Shown: positions 1-8,837 of the stretch, piece by piece
Layout: the number at the start of each line of letters is the position of its first letter
Numbering within the stretch: position 1 is the first letter of the stretch
Origin: Flavobacteriaceae bacterium CP2B
GTDB lineage: Bacteria > Bacteroidota > Bacteroidia > Flavobacteriales > Flavobacteriaceae
DNA length: 64,000 nt
Assembly: GCA_001683825.1 (NCBI GenBank)
Contig: LXTR01000016.1
Coordinates: 1-64,000, forward strand
Direction of reading: 5' to 3'
Translations under genes and position numbers: made by a program
Notes under the pieces: model-generated
What the model saw: the letters and a program-made list of their open reading frames with translations, nothing else
Told to the model about the DNA's origin: nothing
The model's database searches: none

Positions 1-216
1 TCGGGATTACTTCAGCTACGTATTTTCCTTGCGGAAAATACTGCACACCCCTCTTCCCTGCTAACGGGCAGATCCCGACGCTGCGGTCGGGATTACTTCA
101 GCTACGTATTTTCCTTGCGGAAAATACTGCACACCCCTCTTCCCTGCTAACGGGCAGATCCCGACGCTGCGGTCGGGATTACTTCAGCTACGTATTTTCC
201 TTGCGGAAAATACTGC
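1..216. repeat. 86-bp tandem repeat, 2.5 copies
   Basis: Copies begin at 1, 87 and 173 with no differences seen. The third copy stops after 44 bases. Each full unit is bounded by a tcgggat/atcccga inverted pair and has an inner ttttcc-ttgc-ggaaaa hairpin, so each unit can fold. No convincing reading frame spans it. The array runs off the left edge, so the true copy number is unknown. Confidence 0.9.
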
Positions 217-312
217 TTCAGTAACTTATCCAAAAATATTAACAAGGGTTTAGAATGCAGGGGGAAACCTGTATTTTCGTTACGGCCGTAAAAATAAGGT
301 TTAAATACAGTT

Positions 313-2934
313 TTGGCGAAGACAAAAAGCACTAAAAAGGTAACCCCCCTGATGCAGCAGTTCAACAGCATCAAATCCCGCTATCCGGATGCCCTTTTGC
401 TATTCCGGGTGGGTGACTTTTACGAGACTTTTGGGGAGGATGCCGTGAAAGCGGCCCGGATCCTGGATATTGTGCTGACCCAAAGGAACAACGGGGGCGA
501 TCGGACCGAGTTGGCCGGGTTTCCGCACCACGCGCTGAACACCTACCTTCCCAAACTGGTAAAGGCGGGGCAAAGGGTGGCCATATGCGATCAGCTTGAA
601 GACCCCAAACAGACCAAGACCATCGTGAAGCGGGGTGTCACCGAACTGGTAACACCGGGCGTTGCCCTGAATGACGATATCCTAAGTGCCAAGGCCAACA
701 ATTTCCTTTGTGCGGTGCATTTTGGGAGGACCCAACTGGGCATTGCCTTCCTGGACATTTCCACTGGCGAGTTCCTCACTTCCGAAGGTTCGGAAGAGCA
801 AATTGACAAGTTGCTCCAAAATTTTAGCCCGAATGAGGTGTTGGTCTCCAAGTCTCACAAAAAGGATTTTCAACATGCCTTCGGCACCGCCTATCACACC
901 TTTTACCTGGAGAACTGGATCCTCCAGGAGGATTACGCCCTGGAAACGCTAACCGCGCATTTTAAAACGAGTACCCTCAAGGGCTTTGGAGTGGCCCACC
1001 TGTCACAGGGGATCATCGCATCGGGGGCGGCCCTGCATTACCTGGCTGAAACCCAACACCGGCAACTGCAGCACATCAACCGCTTGCAGCGGATTGCCGA
1101 GGAGGAACACATATGGATGGACCGGTTTACCATCAAAAACCTGGAATTATACCAGGCGAACAACCACCAGGGGGTGTCCTTGCTGGACATCATAGACCGA
1201 ACTATTTCCCCCATGGGCGGGCGAATGCTCAAGCGATGGCTGGCCCTCCCGTTGAAGAACCTGGAAAAGATCCAGCAGCGGCACCGGGCTATCGCCTGTT
1301 TAAAGAAGCAGGAAACCACTTTTAACCGGCTGCAGGAATACATCCGGAAAATGGGCGACCTGGAACGGCTGATCTCCAAGGTGGCCACCGGAAAGATCAG
1401 TCCGCGTGAGGTCATACAGCTGAAAAATTCCCTGGAGGCCGTGGTCCCCGTAAAGCAACTGATCCTCCAGAGCGGGAATGAGGCCCTGGAACTGATAGGC
1501 GACCAGTTGCACCTTTGCGAGTTGCTCCGCACCAAAATACGGGAAATGGTCCGGGAGGAGGCCCCTGCCCTTGCGCAGAAAGGCAACATCATTGCCGAGG
1601 GGTATTCCACAGAGCTGGATGAACTGAGGGGTATTGCCTACCGGGGCAAAGACCTGCTGGACGAAATGCTGCAGCGGGAATCGGAACGCACCGGCATTAC
1701 TTCCCTTAAAATTGCTTCCAACAATGTTTTCGGGTATTATATAGAAGTAAGGAACACCCATAAAGAAAAGGTGCCGGCAGATTGGGTGCGCAAGCAGACC
1801 TTGGTTAATGCCGAGCGCTACATCACCCAGGAACTGAAGGATTACGAAGAAAAGATCCTGGGAGCAGAGGAAAGGATCATGGACCTGGAGCAGCAACTGT
1901 TTTCCCAGTTGATCGTTTGGATGCAGGAATATATCGCTCCGGTTCAAAACAATGCCTGCCAGATCGCCCGGCTCGACTGCCTGTGTGGTTTCACCCAGCT
2001 GGCCAAAGAAAACGGCTATGTATGCCCCGAATTGAATGAGGGGACCGAAATCCACATTGTCAAAGGCCGGCACCCGGTGATCGAAAAGCAGTTACCCCCC
2101 GGGGAACCCTATGTGCCCAATGATGTGCTGCTGAATCGGGAAGAGCAACAGATCATGATGATCACCGGCCCCAACATGAGCGGTAAATCGGCCATCCTGC
2201 GGCAAACGGCCTTAATCGTATTGCTGGCACAAATGGGTAGTTTTGTTCCTGCCGAAGCCGCCACCCTGGGATATGTGGATAAGATCTTTACCCGTGTCGG
2301 TGCCAGCGACAATATTTCATTGGGCGAATCCACATTTATGGTGGAAATGAATGAAACGGCCTCCATCCTGAACAACCTATCGGAGCGCAGCCTGGTGTTG
2401 CTGGACGAAATAGGGCGTGGCACCAGCACCTATGATGGCATCTCTATCGCATGGGCCATCACCGAGTACCTGCATGAGCACCCGGCCCGGGCCAAAACCC
2501 TGTTTGCCACCCATTACCATGAGCTCAATGAAATGGCCGTCACTTTTGAGCGTATCCGCAACTACAATGTCGCGGTCAAAGAATTAAAGGACACGGTCCT
2601 TTTCCTGCGCACCTTAAAGAAAGGCGGCAGCGCCCATAGTTTCGGGATCCATGTGGCCCGGATGGCCGGGATGCCGCAACAGGTGGTCCACAAGGCGCAA
2701 AAAATCCTTAAGAAGCTCGAAAAATCGCACTCAAGCGAAGAGTTGGCAGGCAAATTACAAACGGTACAGAGCGAAATGCAGCTGAGTTTCTTTCACCTGG
2801 ACGACCCGCTGCTGGAGGAGATCAAGGAAGAGATCCTGCACCTGGACATCAACACCCTGACCCCGGTGGAAGCCCTGATGAAATTGAATGAGATCAAGCG
2901 GATGATCACGAAAAACAAGAAGGCCAGCTCCTGA
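313..2934 (+). CDS. mutS: DNA mismatch repair protein MutS
   Basis: Mismatch-recognition ATPase that scans DNA as a dimer and recruits MutL after binding a mispair. At 873 aa it has the full family length. The mismatch-contact Phe-Tyr-Glu motif (FYE) is at residues 36-38, followed by connector, lever and clamp domains. The C-terminal ABC ATPase has Walker A GPNMSGKS (Lys625) and a DEIGRGTST Walker B/signature region. I chose the TTG start at 313 because residues 1-13 (MAKTKSTKKVTPL) look like the normal MutS N-terminus; the first ATG, at 352, would remove it. No upstream in-frame ATG exists. The gene stands alone, with tRNA genes downstream in the same direction. Confidence 0.97.
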   Translation: MAKTKSTKKVTPLMQQFNSIKSRYPDALLLFRVGDFYETFGEDAVKAARILDIVLTQRNNGGDRTELAGFPHHALNTYLPKLVKAGQRVAICDQLEDPKQTKTIVKRGVTELVTPGVALNDDILSAKANNFLCAVHFGRTQLGIAFLDISTGEFLTSEGSEEQIDKLLQNFSPNEVLVSKSHKKDFQHAFGTAYHTFYLENWILQEDYALETLTAHFKTSTLKGFGVAHLSQGIIASGAALHYLAETQHRQLQHINRLQRIAEEEHIWMDRFTIKNLELYQANNHQGVSLLDIIDRTISPMGGRMLKRWLALPLKNLEKIQQRHRAIACLKKQETTFNRLQEYIRKMGDLERLISKVATGKISPREVIQLKNSLEAVVPVKQLILQSGNEALELIGDQLHLCELLRTKIREMVREEAPALAQKGNIIAEGYSTELDELRGIAYRGKDLLDEMLQRESERTGITSLKIASNNVFGYYIEVRNTHKEKVPADWVRKQTLVNAERYITQELKDYEEKILGAEERIMDLEQQLFSQLIVWMQEYIAPVQNNACQIARLDCLCGFTQLAKENGYVCPELNEGTEIHIVKGRHPVIEKQLPPGEPYVPNDVLLNREEQQIMMITGPNMSGKSAILRQTALIVLLAQMGSFVPAEAATLGYVDKIFTRVGASDNISLGESTFMVEMNETASILNNLSERSLVLLDEIGRGTSTYDGISIAWAITEYLHEHPARAKTLFATHYHELNEMAVTFERIRNYNVAVKELKDTVLFLRTLKKGGSAHSFGIHVARMAGMPQQVVHKAQKILKKLEKSHSSEELAGKLQTVQSEMQLSFFHLDDPLLEEIKEEILHLDINTLTPVEALMKLNEIKRMITKNKKASS

Positions 2935-2991
2935 CCCTAAGGTGTTTTGGCGAGCTGCAGGGCAGGCCTCGTTGATTTTCCATAAAAGTTC

Positions 2992-3021
2992 TTTACTTTT
3001 TAGAGAATTATATTAAATTTG
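2992..3021 (+). promoter_or_regulatory. Bacteroidota-type promoter for tRNA-Gly
   Basis: A TAAATTTG box (3014-3021) matches the Bacteroidota -7 consensus TAnnTTTG. A TTTA element (2992-2995) sits 18 bases upstream, close to the usual -33 spacing. It lies about 40 bp before the tRNA-Gly gene. Confidence 0.5.
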
Positions 3022-3062
3022 CGTCCGCATTCACTCAGTGGGTGTGTCGTTCTTACAAGTAT

Positions 3063-3138
3063 GCGAAAATAGCTCAGTTGGTAGAGCGCCACCTTGCCAA
3101 GGTGGAGGTCGCGGGTTCGAATCCCGTTTTTCGCTCCA
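3063..3138 (+). tRNA. tRNA-Gly (anticodon GCC)
   Basis: Cloverleaf by eye: acceptor gcgaaaa (3063-3069) pairs with ttttcgc (3128-3134), the anticodon loop carries GCC inside the caccttgccaaggtg stem-loop, and the T-arm reads gcgggttcgaatcccgt. The discriminator is T3135, followed by an encoded CCA (3136-3138). Confidence 0.95.
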
Positions 3139-3267
3139 AGCAAGGTGAAGTTCTGGATTTACGTTTAACCCTGAATTGTCGATGCACGCTGACGAACCGC
3201 ATCGCGGTGGTCAGGTCAGAGACTCTGATACATCAACGATGCCGTCAGAGGTGCCGACCGAAGCGTT

Positions 3268-3290
3268 GGCATTCGGATCCGGTTTTTCGC
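3268..3290 (+). repeat. degenerate copy of the tRNA-Gly 3' end
   Basis: The 20 bases ending in tttttcgc here differ at about three positions from the T-arm/acceptor segment of tRNA-Gly (near 3115-3134). No 5' half accompanies it. It could be a scar of an old integration or a decayed tRNA; chance similarity is not excluded. Confidence 0.4.
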
Positions 3291-3297
3291 ACAACAT

Positions 3298-3322
3298 AAA
3301 CGCTGCTTGTCAGCGTTTTTTT
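3298..3322 (+). terminator. rho-independent terminator
   Basis: Perfect 8-bp stem aaacgctg/cagcgttt with loop cttgt, followed by a T tract. It lies between the tRNA-Gly and tRNA-Leu genes, so each is probably a separate transcript. Confidence 0.75.
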
Positions 3323-3328
3323 GTTTCC

Positions 3329-3412
3329 GCTCGGGTGGTGGAATTGGTAGACACGTTGGACTTAAAATCCAATGGCCATTAGGCCGTACGGGTTCAAGTC
3401 CCGTCCCGAGTA
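3329..3412 (+). tRNA. tRNA-Leu (anticodon TAA), integration target
   Basis: Acceptor gctcggg (3329-3335) pairs with cccgagt (3405-3411), with one G-T at the end. The anticodon loop is ct-TAA-aa inside a ttgga/tccaa stem. The long variable arm (tggccattaggccg region) marks a class II tRNA, and the T-arm is acgggttcaagtcccgt. The 3' portion from 3360 is repeated exactly at 14987-15040, so this gene was used, and rebuilt, by an integrating element. Confidence 0.95.
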
Positions 3413-3413
3413 C
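3360..3413 (+). other. attL, 54-bp direct repeat within tRNA-Leu
   Basis: Identical to 14987-15040. It spans the anticodon loop through the 3' end of tRNA-Leu plus one base. The bases on either side differ between copies (g/c upstream, a/g downstream), which defines the exact limits. Confidence 0.9.
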
Positions 3414-3421
3414 AGGGCGAT

Positions 3422-3447
3422 AGCCGAGATTTCGATCTCGGCTTTTT
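3422..3447 (+). terminator. terminator after tRNA-Leu
   Basis: 9-bp stem agccgagat/atctcggct with a ttcg tetraloop, then ttttt. It differs from the hairpin that follows attR, so it probably arrived with the island. Confidence 0.75.
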
Positions 3448-4028
3448 CGTTTAAAAAACCTTCTGGGTACAACATTTTCGAGATTAATACAATTTTCACT
3501 TTCTAAATTTTTATTCAACAGACTTTATATCATTTGAATACAAATATTATTTAGTTGTCTTAGGATGTGGACACAGAAGAAGAAAAATGTGGAAATACAA
3601 ATCCTTTGGGCAGTAATTTCCCCAATGGATTTGAAAGGTTAAGTTTAGGAATCTCTTAGTTTGAATTATCCAATAGGCAAGATACAGGCCGATGATCGCT
3701 AGTCCTGGTATGACTATTGGATCCCGCATTGGCCGTTTCAAAGATTTCATGTTCTACTTTGCCATTTCCAGCATTTACCTTCAGCGGCAGACTACCATCA
3801 CAAAGGGGTTGACTCATCAGGATGTGATCGAGTAACAGTGGGTTTTGACTCGCAGGTATTCCTGCGATTTCATCACGGAATTTTGCAGTCCAACGCAGGT
3901 GACCTGGATGAAGAATTTTTAAAAGGGAAATCTGTACAATTTTTATCCACCATTGTCCATTCCTTAGCGATTGTTCCTACCCCATCTTTGCACTTTCAAA
4001 ATATCATTGACCTTTAAAAAATAAAAAG
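3448..4028. other. gene-poor left end of the island
   Basis: No confident gene. A possible 67-codon minus-strand frame (3547-3750) has one hydrophobic stretch (PIVIPGLAIIGLYLAYWII) and may be a small membrane protein or a remnant. The last 80 bp hold a catctttgca promoter-like box (3983-3992) before the next gene. Confidence 0.5.
3547..3750 (-). CDS. possible small membrane protein or remnant
   Basis: 67 aa, not recognised. It has a basic N-terminus (MKSLKRPMRD) followed by one predicted membrane helix, then an unremarkable tail. No promoter or neighbour supports expression. It could equally be a fragment of a gene broken during island assembly. Confidence 0.2.
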   Translation of the reverse strand: MKSLKRPMRDPIVIPGLAIIGLYLAYWIIQTKRFLNLTFQIHWGNYCPKDLYFHIFLLLCPHPKTTK

Positions 4029-4937
4029 ATGAAATCAATTTTTGCAACAACTGCTTTATTTGTAACACTTTTATCAAATCAACAGATTTTCGCACAAGGG
4101 AAAAGAGTACCAGCTTCCCTAGGAAGGAAGGAATACATTGAAGTTGAAAAGGGTGTCAAACTTCATGTCACTGACATAGGTGAAGGCAAACCTATTGTGC
4201 TAATTCATGGTTGGCCCTTAAGCGATGCCATGTACGAATACCAATATCAATATCTTGCCCAAAAGGGATTTCGTGTGATTGGCATTACCCTAAGAGGATT
4301 TGGGCAGTCTGACAGGCCTTATGGAAGATATGATTTTGATGTCTTTTCAGATGATATTAAAGTAATTCTGGAAAAGTTAAAGATTCAGGATGCCACTTTG
4401 GGCGGCTTTTCCATGGGGGGTGCCGTGGTGACGCACTATGTTACCAAATATAATTCTGCCCATGTTAGTAAATTGGCCTTATTTGCTGCAGCAGCACCTT
4501 CCTGGATAAAACGTGACGGTTTTCCATATGGCCTCACCAAAGAAGAAGCTGATGGTGTTATAAATGCTACCCTCACCGGCCGTCAGGATTTGATTGCTGG
4601 CTTTGGTGCAGGTTTTCCTGCCAAAGAGGGCAATATTTCACAGCATGTGGAAAAATGGCTGGAGAATATCAACCTTCAGGCATGGCCGTATGCGGTAACT
4701 CAATCCATAACTGCCCTGCGCGACCTTGATTTGCGGGATGAGTTGGAAAAAATAGATATTCCCGTGGTCATCTTTCAAGGGACTCAAGATAAGCTAATTG
4801 AATATGCCCTGGCTGAGCAACTCTATAAAGGAATCAAGAATTCCTATATCGTTAAATTCGAGAACAGCGGTCATGCTCTGTTCGTGGAAGAAGCGGAGAA
4901 GTTTAACCGTGAATTGGAAAAGTTTGCTCTTAAGTAA
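4029..4937 (+). CDS. exported alpha/beta hydrolase, haloperoxidase-like
   Basis: 302 aa. Residues 1-23 form a signal peptide ending FAQ, so the enzyme is probably periplasmic or secreted. The fold matches cofactor-free haloperoxidase/esterase relatives: oxyanion-hole HGWP (60-63), nucleophile elbow GFSMGG with Ser128, acid Asp254 (GTQDK) and base His282 (SGHALF). The substrate cannot be told; family members cleave esters or lactones, or carry out perhydrolysis. It stands just before an AraC regulator read in the same direction, a plausible control link. A strong terminator follows directly. Confidence 0.85.
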   Translation: MKSIFATTALFVTLLSNQQIFAQGKRVPASLGRKEYIEVEKGVKLHVTDIGEGKPIVLIHGWPLSDAMYEYQYQYLAQKGFRVIGITLRGFGQSDRPYGRYDFDVFSDDIKVILEKLKIQDATLGGFSMGGAVVTHYVTKYNSAHVSKLALFAAAAPSWIKRDGFPYGLTKEEADGVINATLTGRQDLIAGFGAGFPAKEGNISQHVEKWLENINLQAWPYAVTQSITALRDLDLRDELEKIDIPVVIFQGTQDKLIEYALAEQLYKGIKNSYIVKFENSGHALFVEEAEKFNRELEKFALK

Positions 4938-4943
4938 TTGTTT

Positions 4944-4982
4944 AACATTGACAGGACAGAGAATGTCCTGTCAATGTTTTCT
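4944..4982 (+). terminator. strong rho-independent terminator
   Basis: Perfect 15-bp stem (4944-4958 with 4964-4978), loop gagaa, then ttctttt. It separates the hydrolase from the AraC gene. Confidence 0.9.
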
Positions 4983-5073
4983 TTTCCCTGGGGCTCAACC
5001 TTATTCTGCCTTAAGGTCTGTTTAGCACTGGGTTGCTTCAAAATTTGTACGTTTACTTTAATTATTTCAGGTA

Positions 5074-5931
5074 ATGAACACCGGTCAGTTGTTTCAGAGT
5101 GAACTTAAAACCTTTGGGCTTCTCTCACTTGATTTTGGAAGTTTAAATCAGGTTAATAAAGGCGTTTACAAGGAATATATACTGGTTTTTTATCTTACCG
5201 CGGGCTATCGGTTGCAGGTGGACCTCAATGTGTATGTCACAGATCAACCCACGCTCCTGTTTGTGAACCCCAATCAACATTTGCATTTTGAGCAAAGCGG
5301 TATCGAAGAAGGATATATGGTTTACTACAACCGCGACTTTTACTGCATCCAAATTCATGATGAAGAGGTGGCGTGCGATGGTTTGTTGTTCAACAACATC
5401 CACAATATGCCCCTGGTACGATTGGATCCTTCTGAAGCTCCCTTTTTTGACTACATCTTCAACCAGATTGCAACTGAGTTTGCGCTGCAGGATGTTTCCC
5501 TGGAGGAGATGATCCGTACCTATTTGAAGCAGTTGTTCATCAAATCTGCCCGATTGTGGAAAAAACAGAACCTGGACAAAGCTCTTGCCGATCATCAAAA
5601 TGACCTTGAATTTTTCCGAAAGTTTTCGATGCTCGTAGACAAATATTACAAGCAGAAACACAACGTGTCGGACTATGCTGAACTTTTGAACATCGCCCCT
5701 AAAACAATCACCCACAAGTTTAAAAGGCTTAAGCTTCCACTTCCGAATGATGTTATTAAGAACCGCATCGTGCTCGAAGCAAAACGAATGTTGGCTTATA
5801 CCGACCTTACATCCAAGGAAATAGGATATATTTTGGGATATGAGGACCCAGCCTATTTCAGCAGGTTGTTTCTGCACAAGGCAGGTGAAACCCCATCTGG
5901 ATTCAGAACCAAATTTCTTGCCGGAGATTAA
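5074..5931 (+). CDS. AraC-family transcriptional regulator with Cys pair
   Basis: 285 aa. The N-terminal half is a cupin-like sensor domain; the C-terminal ~95 residues hold the double helix-turn-helix, ending in the usual GYEDPAYFSRLFLHKAGETP-type segment. Cys91 and Cys101 (FYC...VAC) have the same spacing as in the regulators at 32089 and 33068, so the three form one subfamily that may sense oxidants or metals (inference). It is followed 12 bp later by a DMT exporter, probably co-transcribed. Confidence 0.88.
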   Translation: MNTGQLFQSELKTFGLLSLDFGSLNQVNKGVYKEYILVFYLTAGYRLQVDLNVYVTDQPTLLFVNPNQHLHFEQSGIEEGYMVYYNRDFYCIQIHDEEVACDGLLFNNIHNMPLVRLDPSEAPFFDYIFNQIATEFALQDVSLEEMIRTYLKQLFIKSARLWKKQNLDKALADHQNDLEFFRKFSMLVDKYYKQKHNVSDYAELLNIAPKTITHKFKRLKLPLPNDVIKNRIVLEAKRMLAYTDLTSKEIGYILGYEDPAYFSRLFLHKAGETPSGFRTKFLAGD

Positions 5932-5943
5932 TTCTTAAATGTT

Positions 5944-6870
5944 ATGGGTAATTCTTCTAGGGCCCTTTTGCTGGGGCTTCTGGCCTCGCTATTCTTTGCC
6001 GCCACCTTTATTGTAAACCGCTTACTCTCTTTAGGAGGAGGTAGCTGGATATGGAGTGCATCCCTACGGTTTTTCTGGATGCTTCCTTTCTTCCTGCTGA
6101 TCGTTCTTTCACGAAGGAATTTTTGGGTGCTATGGGAAGAAATGAATAAAAGCTGGGCGCAATGGATTCTTTGGAGTACAGTAGGATTTGGCATCTTCTA
6201 TGCCCCGTTGACTTTTGCGGCAGCTTATAGTCCGTCCTGGCTGGTGGCCAGTACCTGGCAAGTGACCATTGTTGCCGGCATGTTGATGGCCCCGCTTATC
6301 AATAAAAAAGCGAAAGGCGGTCATCGGAGTATGTATCCCTTTCTATTTTCGGGGATTATCCTGGTTGGGATAGTGGTAATGCAGGTTAGTGAAGGCAAAT
6401 CCCTTTCTTTTAATCATATGGTTATGGGTACCATACCAGTTTTGGTGGCGGCATTTGCTTATCCGTTGGGAAATCGTAAAACGATGAAGATCAGCGGGGG
6501 CACATTGGATGTTTACCAGAGGATTCTCGGAATGCTTATTGGTAGTTTGCCCTTTTGGTTACTACTAAGCGGCTATGATCTGCTGGTAGAACATAATCTG
6601 CCGGGCAAACAGCAATATGTGCAAACCTTTATAGTGGCGGTCACTTCCGGGGTTATAGCCACAGCGCTTTTTTTTCTGGCAACGGATAAGGTTCGTCATA
6701 ACGAGAAATCCCTGGCCATGGTGGAGGCTACTCAATCCACGGAGGTATTCTTTGCCCTGGTAGGGGAGATATTGATTCTCAGTGCCCCGGTTCCGGATGG
6801 TTACGCCTTGAGTGGCATGGTTTTGATACTAATTGGGATGGTGCTGCACAGTATGGGTACTAAAAAGTAA
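5944..6870 (+). CDS. DMT-superfamily exporter (EmrE/EamA type)
   Basis: 308 aa, about ten hydrophobic helices, arranged as two repeats of five as in drug/metabolite transporters. Closest in feel to the 'multidrug resistance efflux transporter family' group: LGLLASLFFAATFIVNRLL at the start and a conserved EATQSTEVFFAL near the end. It acts in the inner membrane; the substrate is unknown. The ATG lies 12 bp after the AraC stop codon, pointing to one operon and a possible regulator-exporter pair. Confidence 0.82.
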   Translation: MGNSSRALLLGLLASLFFAATFIVNRLLSLGGGSWIWSASLRFFWMLPFFLLIVLSRRNFWVLWEEMNKSWAQWILWSTVGFGIFYAPLTFAAAYSPSWLVASTWQVTIVAGMLMAPLINKKAKGGHRSMYPFLFSGIILVGIVVMQVSEGKSLSFNHMVMGTIPVLVAAFAYPLGNRKTMKISGGTLDVYQRILGMLIGSLPFWLLLSGYDLLVEHNLPGKQQYVQTFIVAVTSGVIATALFFLATDKVRHNEKSLAMVEATQSTEVFFALVGEILILSAPVPDGYALSGMVLILIGMVLHSMGTKK

Positions 6871-6900
6871 TTGTTAGAGAGGTATGGGAGCTCCCTTGAA

Positions 6901-7287
6901 TTAATCAGTGCCTTTATCTGTGTTTTCGGTTTGATTAAACCGCCTGGAGATCACTTCCCGTAATCGATCCGCATTATCATCCCCCCAATGCCCTATGACG
7001 CCAATAACCGGAATAAGGCTCTTTCCAAAATCTGTAAGGCTGTATTCCACTTTCGGAGGGACCACAGGGTAAATCTTACGGGTTACCAGTTCATGTCCTT
7101 CCAATTCCTTTAACTGTATGTTCAGGACCCTGCGGGAGGCATCCGGTATTTTACGCTGCAGCTCACTTGGTCTTTTATGGCCTTCATTGATAAACCATAG
7201 TAAGCGCATCTTCCATTTGCCATAAAGCACCTCTCCGATCAAGTCAAGGCCACAGCTGAGGGTTGGTAATATCTTTCTTTCGTACAT
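6901..7287 (-). CDS. HxlR-family transcriptional regulator
   Basis: 128 aa winged helix of the HxlR/MarR-like type: GKWKMRLLWFINEGHKRPSEL, then PDASRRVLNIQLKELEGHELV (recognition region) and a wing ending in YSLTDFGKSL. It is divergent from the SDR gene at 7411, the common arrangement for HxlR repressors and a target reductase or dehydrogenase. Family members often respond to aldehydes, quinones or diamide. The N-terminus has a single Cys (Cys12). Confidence 0.85.
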   Translation of the reverse strand: MYERKILPTLSCGLDLIGEVLYGKWKMRLLWFINEGHKRPSELQRKIPDASRRVLNIQLKELEGHELVTRKIYPVVPPKVEYSLTDFGKSLIPVIGVIGHWGDDNADRLREVISRRFNQTENTDKGTD

Positions 7288-7321
7288 GGTATAAAAATAA
7301 GCCTATGTACCATTTTGTGCA

Positions 7322-7344
7322 ATAGGGGAATAATTTCTCCCTAT
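7322..7344. promoter_or_regulatory. candidate HxlR operator
   Basis: An inverted repeat ataggg...ccctat lies in the 123-bp divergent interval between the HxlR gene and the SDR gene. Short and imperfect; proposed only from position and symmetry. Confidence 0.35.
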
Positions 7345-7410
7345 ATGAATCGTAATTCCGTACTTGTGAGATTGTTTCATAGGGCAGAAATTTGTACAAA
7401 ACAATTTGAG

Positions 7411-8205
7411 ATGGAACAAACGATTGATTATCAGAATGAGCTGCTTGGCAAAGTCGCATTAGTTACAGGGGGAACAAAAGGAGCCGGTAAGGCTATCGCC
7501 GAACGGTTGAACAATGCTGGGGCGCAAGTAATCGTTACTGCCCGAAATCAGCCTGAAACAATTGCCCCTGGGATACATTTTATATCATCAAATCTCGGCA
7601 CTCCCGAAAGTGCCGATACAATTACAAAGGAGGTGTTGCACCAATTCGGGCAGATCGATATCCTTGTGAACAATATAGGTGGGTCTGAAACTCCTGGTGG
7701 TGGGTTCTCAGTGCTTACCGATGATCACTGGGAATCGACCATACAGACCAATCTACTGGCCCCGGTCCGTCTGGATCGGGCAGTCCTGCCTCAAATGCTA
7801 GAGCAAAAAAGTGGGGTGATTATACACATAGGGTCGATCCAGGGAAAACTGCCACTGCACGATTCAACACTTCCCTATGCTGCGGCAAAAGCTGGGTTGA
7901 TCAATTATAGCAAAGGATTGGCCAAAGAAGTTTCCCCAAAGGGCATACGTGTCCTGACAGTTTCTCCAGGCTGGATTATGACCGTGTCATCGAAAAAGAT
8001 GATGGAGCGAATTTCCGAAAGCTCCAACATCACTATTGAGGCAGCCGCCCAATCCGTGATGGATGCCCTGGGAGGAATTCCCTTCGGAAGACCGGCACAA
8101 CCTGAGGAAGTAGCCGAGCTTGTTGGCTTTCTTGTATCCCCTAGAGCGGGCTATTTGACGGGTACCGAATATGTTATCGATGGTGGTACCATCCCAACCA
8201 TTTAA
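7411..8205 (+). CDS. short-chain dehydrogenase/reductase
   Basis: 264 aa classical SDR: cofactor motif TGGTKGAGKAIA near residues 16-27, structural NNIGG, then catalytic Ser (IIHIGS), YAAAK (Tyr/Lys) and a C-terminal GTEYVIDGG. It is an NAD(P)-dependent oxidoreductase of unknown substrate. I use the ATG at 7411 (MEQTIDYQNE) rather than an open start at 7315: the longer form would run through the promoter/operator interval and add sequence atypical for the family. Probably controlled by the divergent HxlR regulator. Confidence 0.9.
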   Translation: MEQTIDYQNELLGKVALVTGGTKGAGKAIAERLNNAGAQVIVTARNQPETIAPGIHFISSNLGTPESADTITKEVLHQFGQIDILVNNIGGSETPGGGFSVLTDDHWESTIQTNLLAPVRLDRAVLPQMLEQKSGVIIHIGSIQGKLPLHDSTLPYAAAKAGLINYSKGLAKEVSPKGIRVLTVSPGWIMTVSSKKMMERISESSNITIEAAAQSVMDALGGIPFGRPAQPEEVAELVGFLVSPRAGYLTGTEYVIDGGTIPTI

Positions 8206-8347
8206 TTGATATGCATTGCTAAAACGCGATGAGTGAAATTAATTGATAACACTCTGGTAATAGGATAAGAAATACAATGGATTATTTGCAGGCGTTTAAT
8301 TACAGCCTACTCTCACAATTTGACTAACGGTTTAATATTCTAAAGCA

Positions 8348-8671
8348 ATGAATTTACCTAAAGTAATCTCAGAACTAATTGCCGCACAGGGAAATTTTGA
8401 TAGTGCTGCCTATGCCAAATGTTTCTCCGAAACTGCCAGGGTTTTCGATGAGGGAAAAACCCATGTTGGGAGAAGCGAAATATATGCGTGGAATTCCACG
8501 ACAAATGCTAAGTACAATACGGTGGTGGAACCTCTTGCGTACAAAGAATCCGGAGAGTATGGAATTCTGACGGCTCAAAGTTCAGGGACGTTTCCGGGAA
8601 GCCCTATAGTATTGAAGCATAATTTTGAATTCGAAGACGGACTGATCAAGAGCTTAAGAATTACCCTGTAG
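8348..8671 (+). CDS. SnoaL/NTF2-like protein
   Basis: 107 aa, typical size and pattern for the nuclear-transport-factor-2-like fold: an N-terminal helical half with YAKCFSETARVFDEGKTHVGR and a C-terminal sheet ending FEFEDGLIKSLRI. Members are small enzymes or ligand-binding proteins. Such proteins often sit beside SDRs, as here (143 bp downstream). No catalytic residues can be assigned. Confidence 0.75.
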   Translation: MNLPKVISELIAAQGNFDSAAYAKCFSETARVFDEGKTHVGRSEIYAWNSTTNAKYNTVVEPLAYKESGEYGILTAQSSGTFPGSPIVLKHNFEFEDGLIKSLRITL

Positions 8672-8837
8672 TAGATTACTGAATGCCATTAAACGTTCAT
8701 TTAATTTTCTTGAGACCTGTTCTATAACTTTTCAAATTAAGATTTGATTCAGTAAGGTTCTGTTAGATGGCTTTAAAAAAGTATAGACCAATTTCCTGAC
8801 AATTGCTTAAAAGCGTTACGACATCGGAGGATGCGTT

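Noticed and set aside
1300-2073. 257-codon frame antisense to mutS
   Set aside because: Shadow of the mutS coding frame; no family features.
7315-7410. N-terminal extension of the SDR
   Set aside because: Would cover the divergent promoter/operator interval; the family starts near the ATG at 7411.
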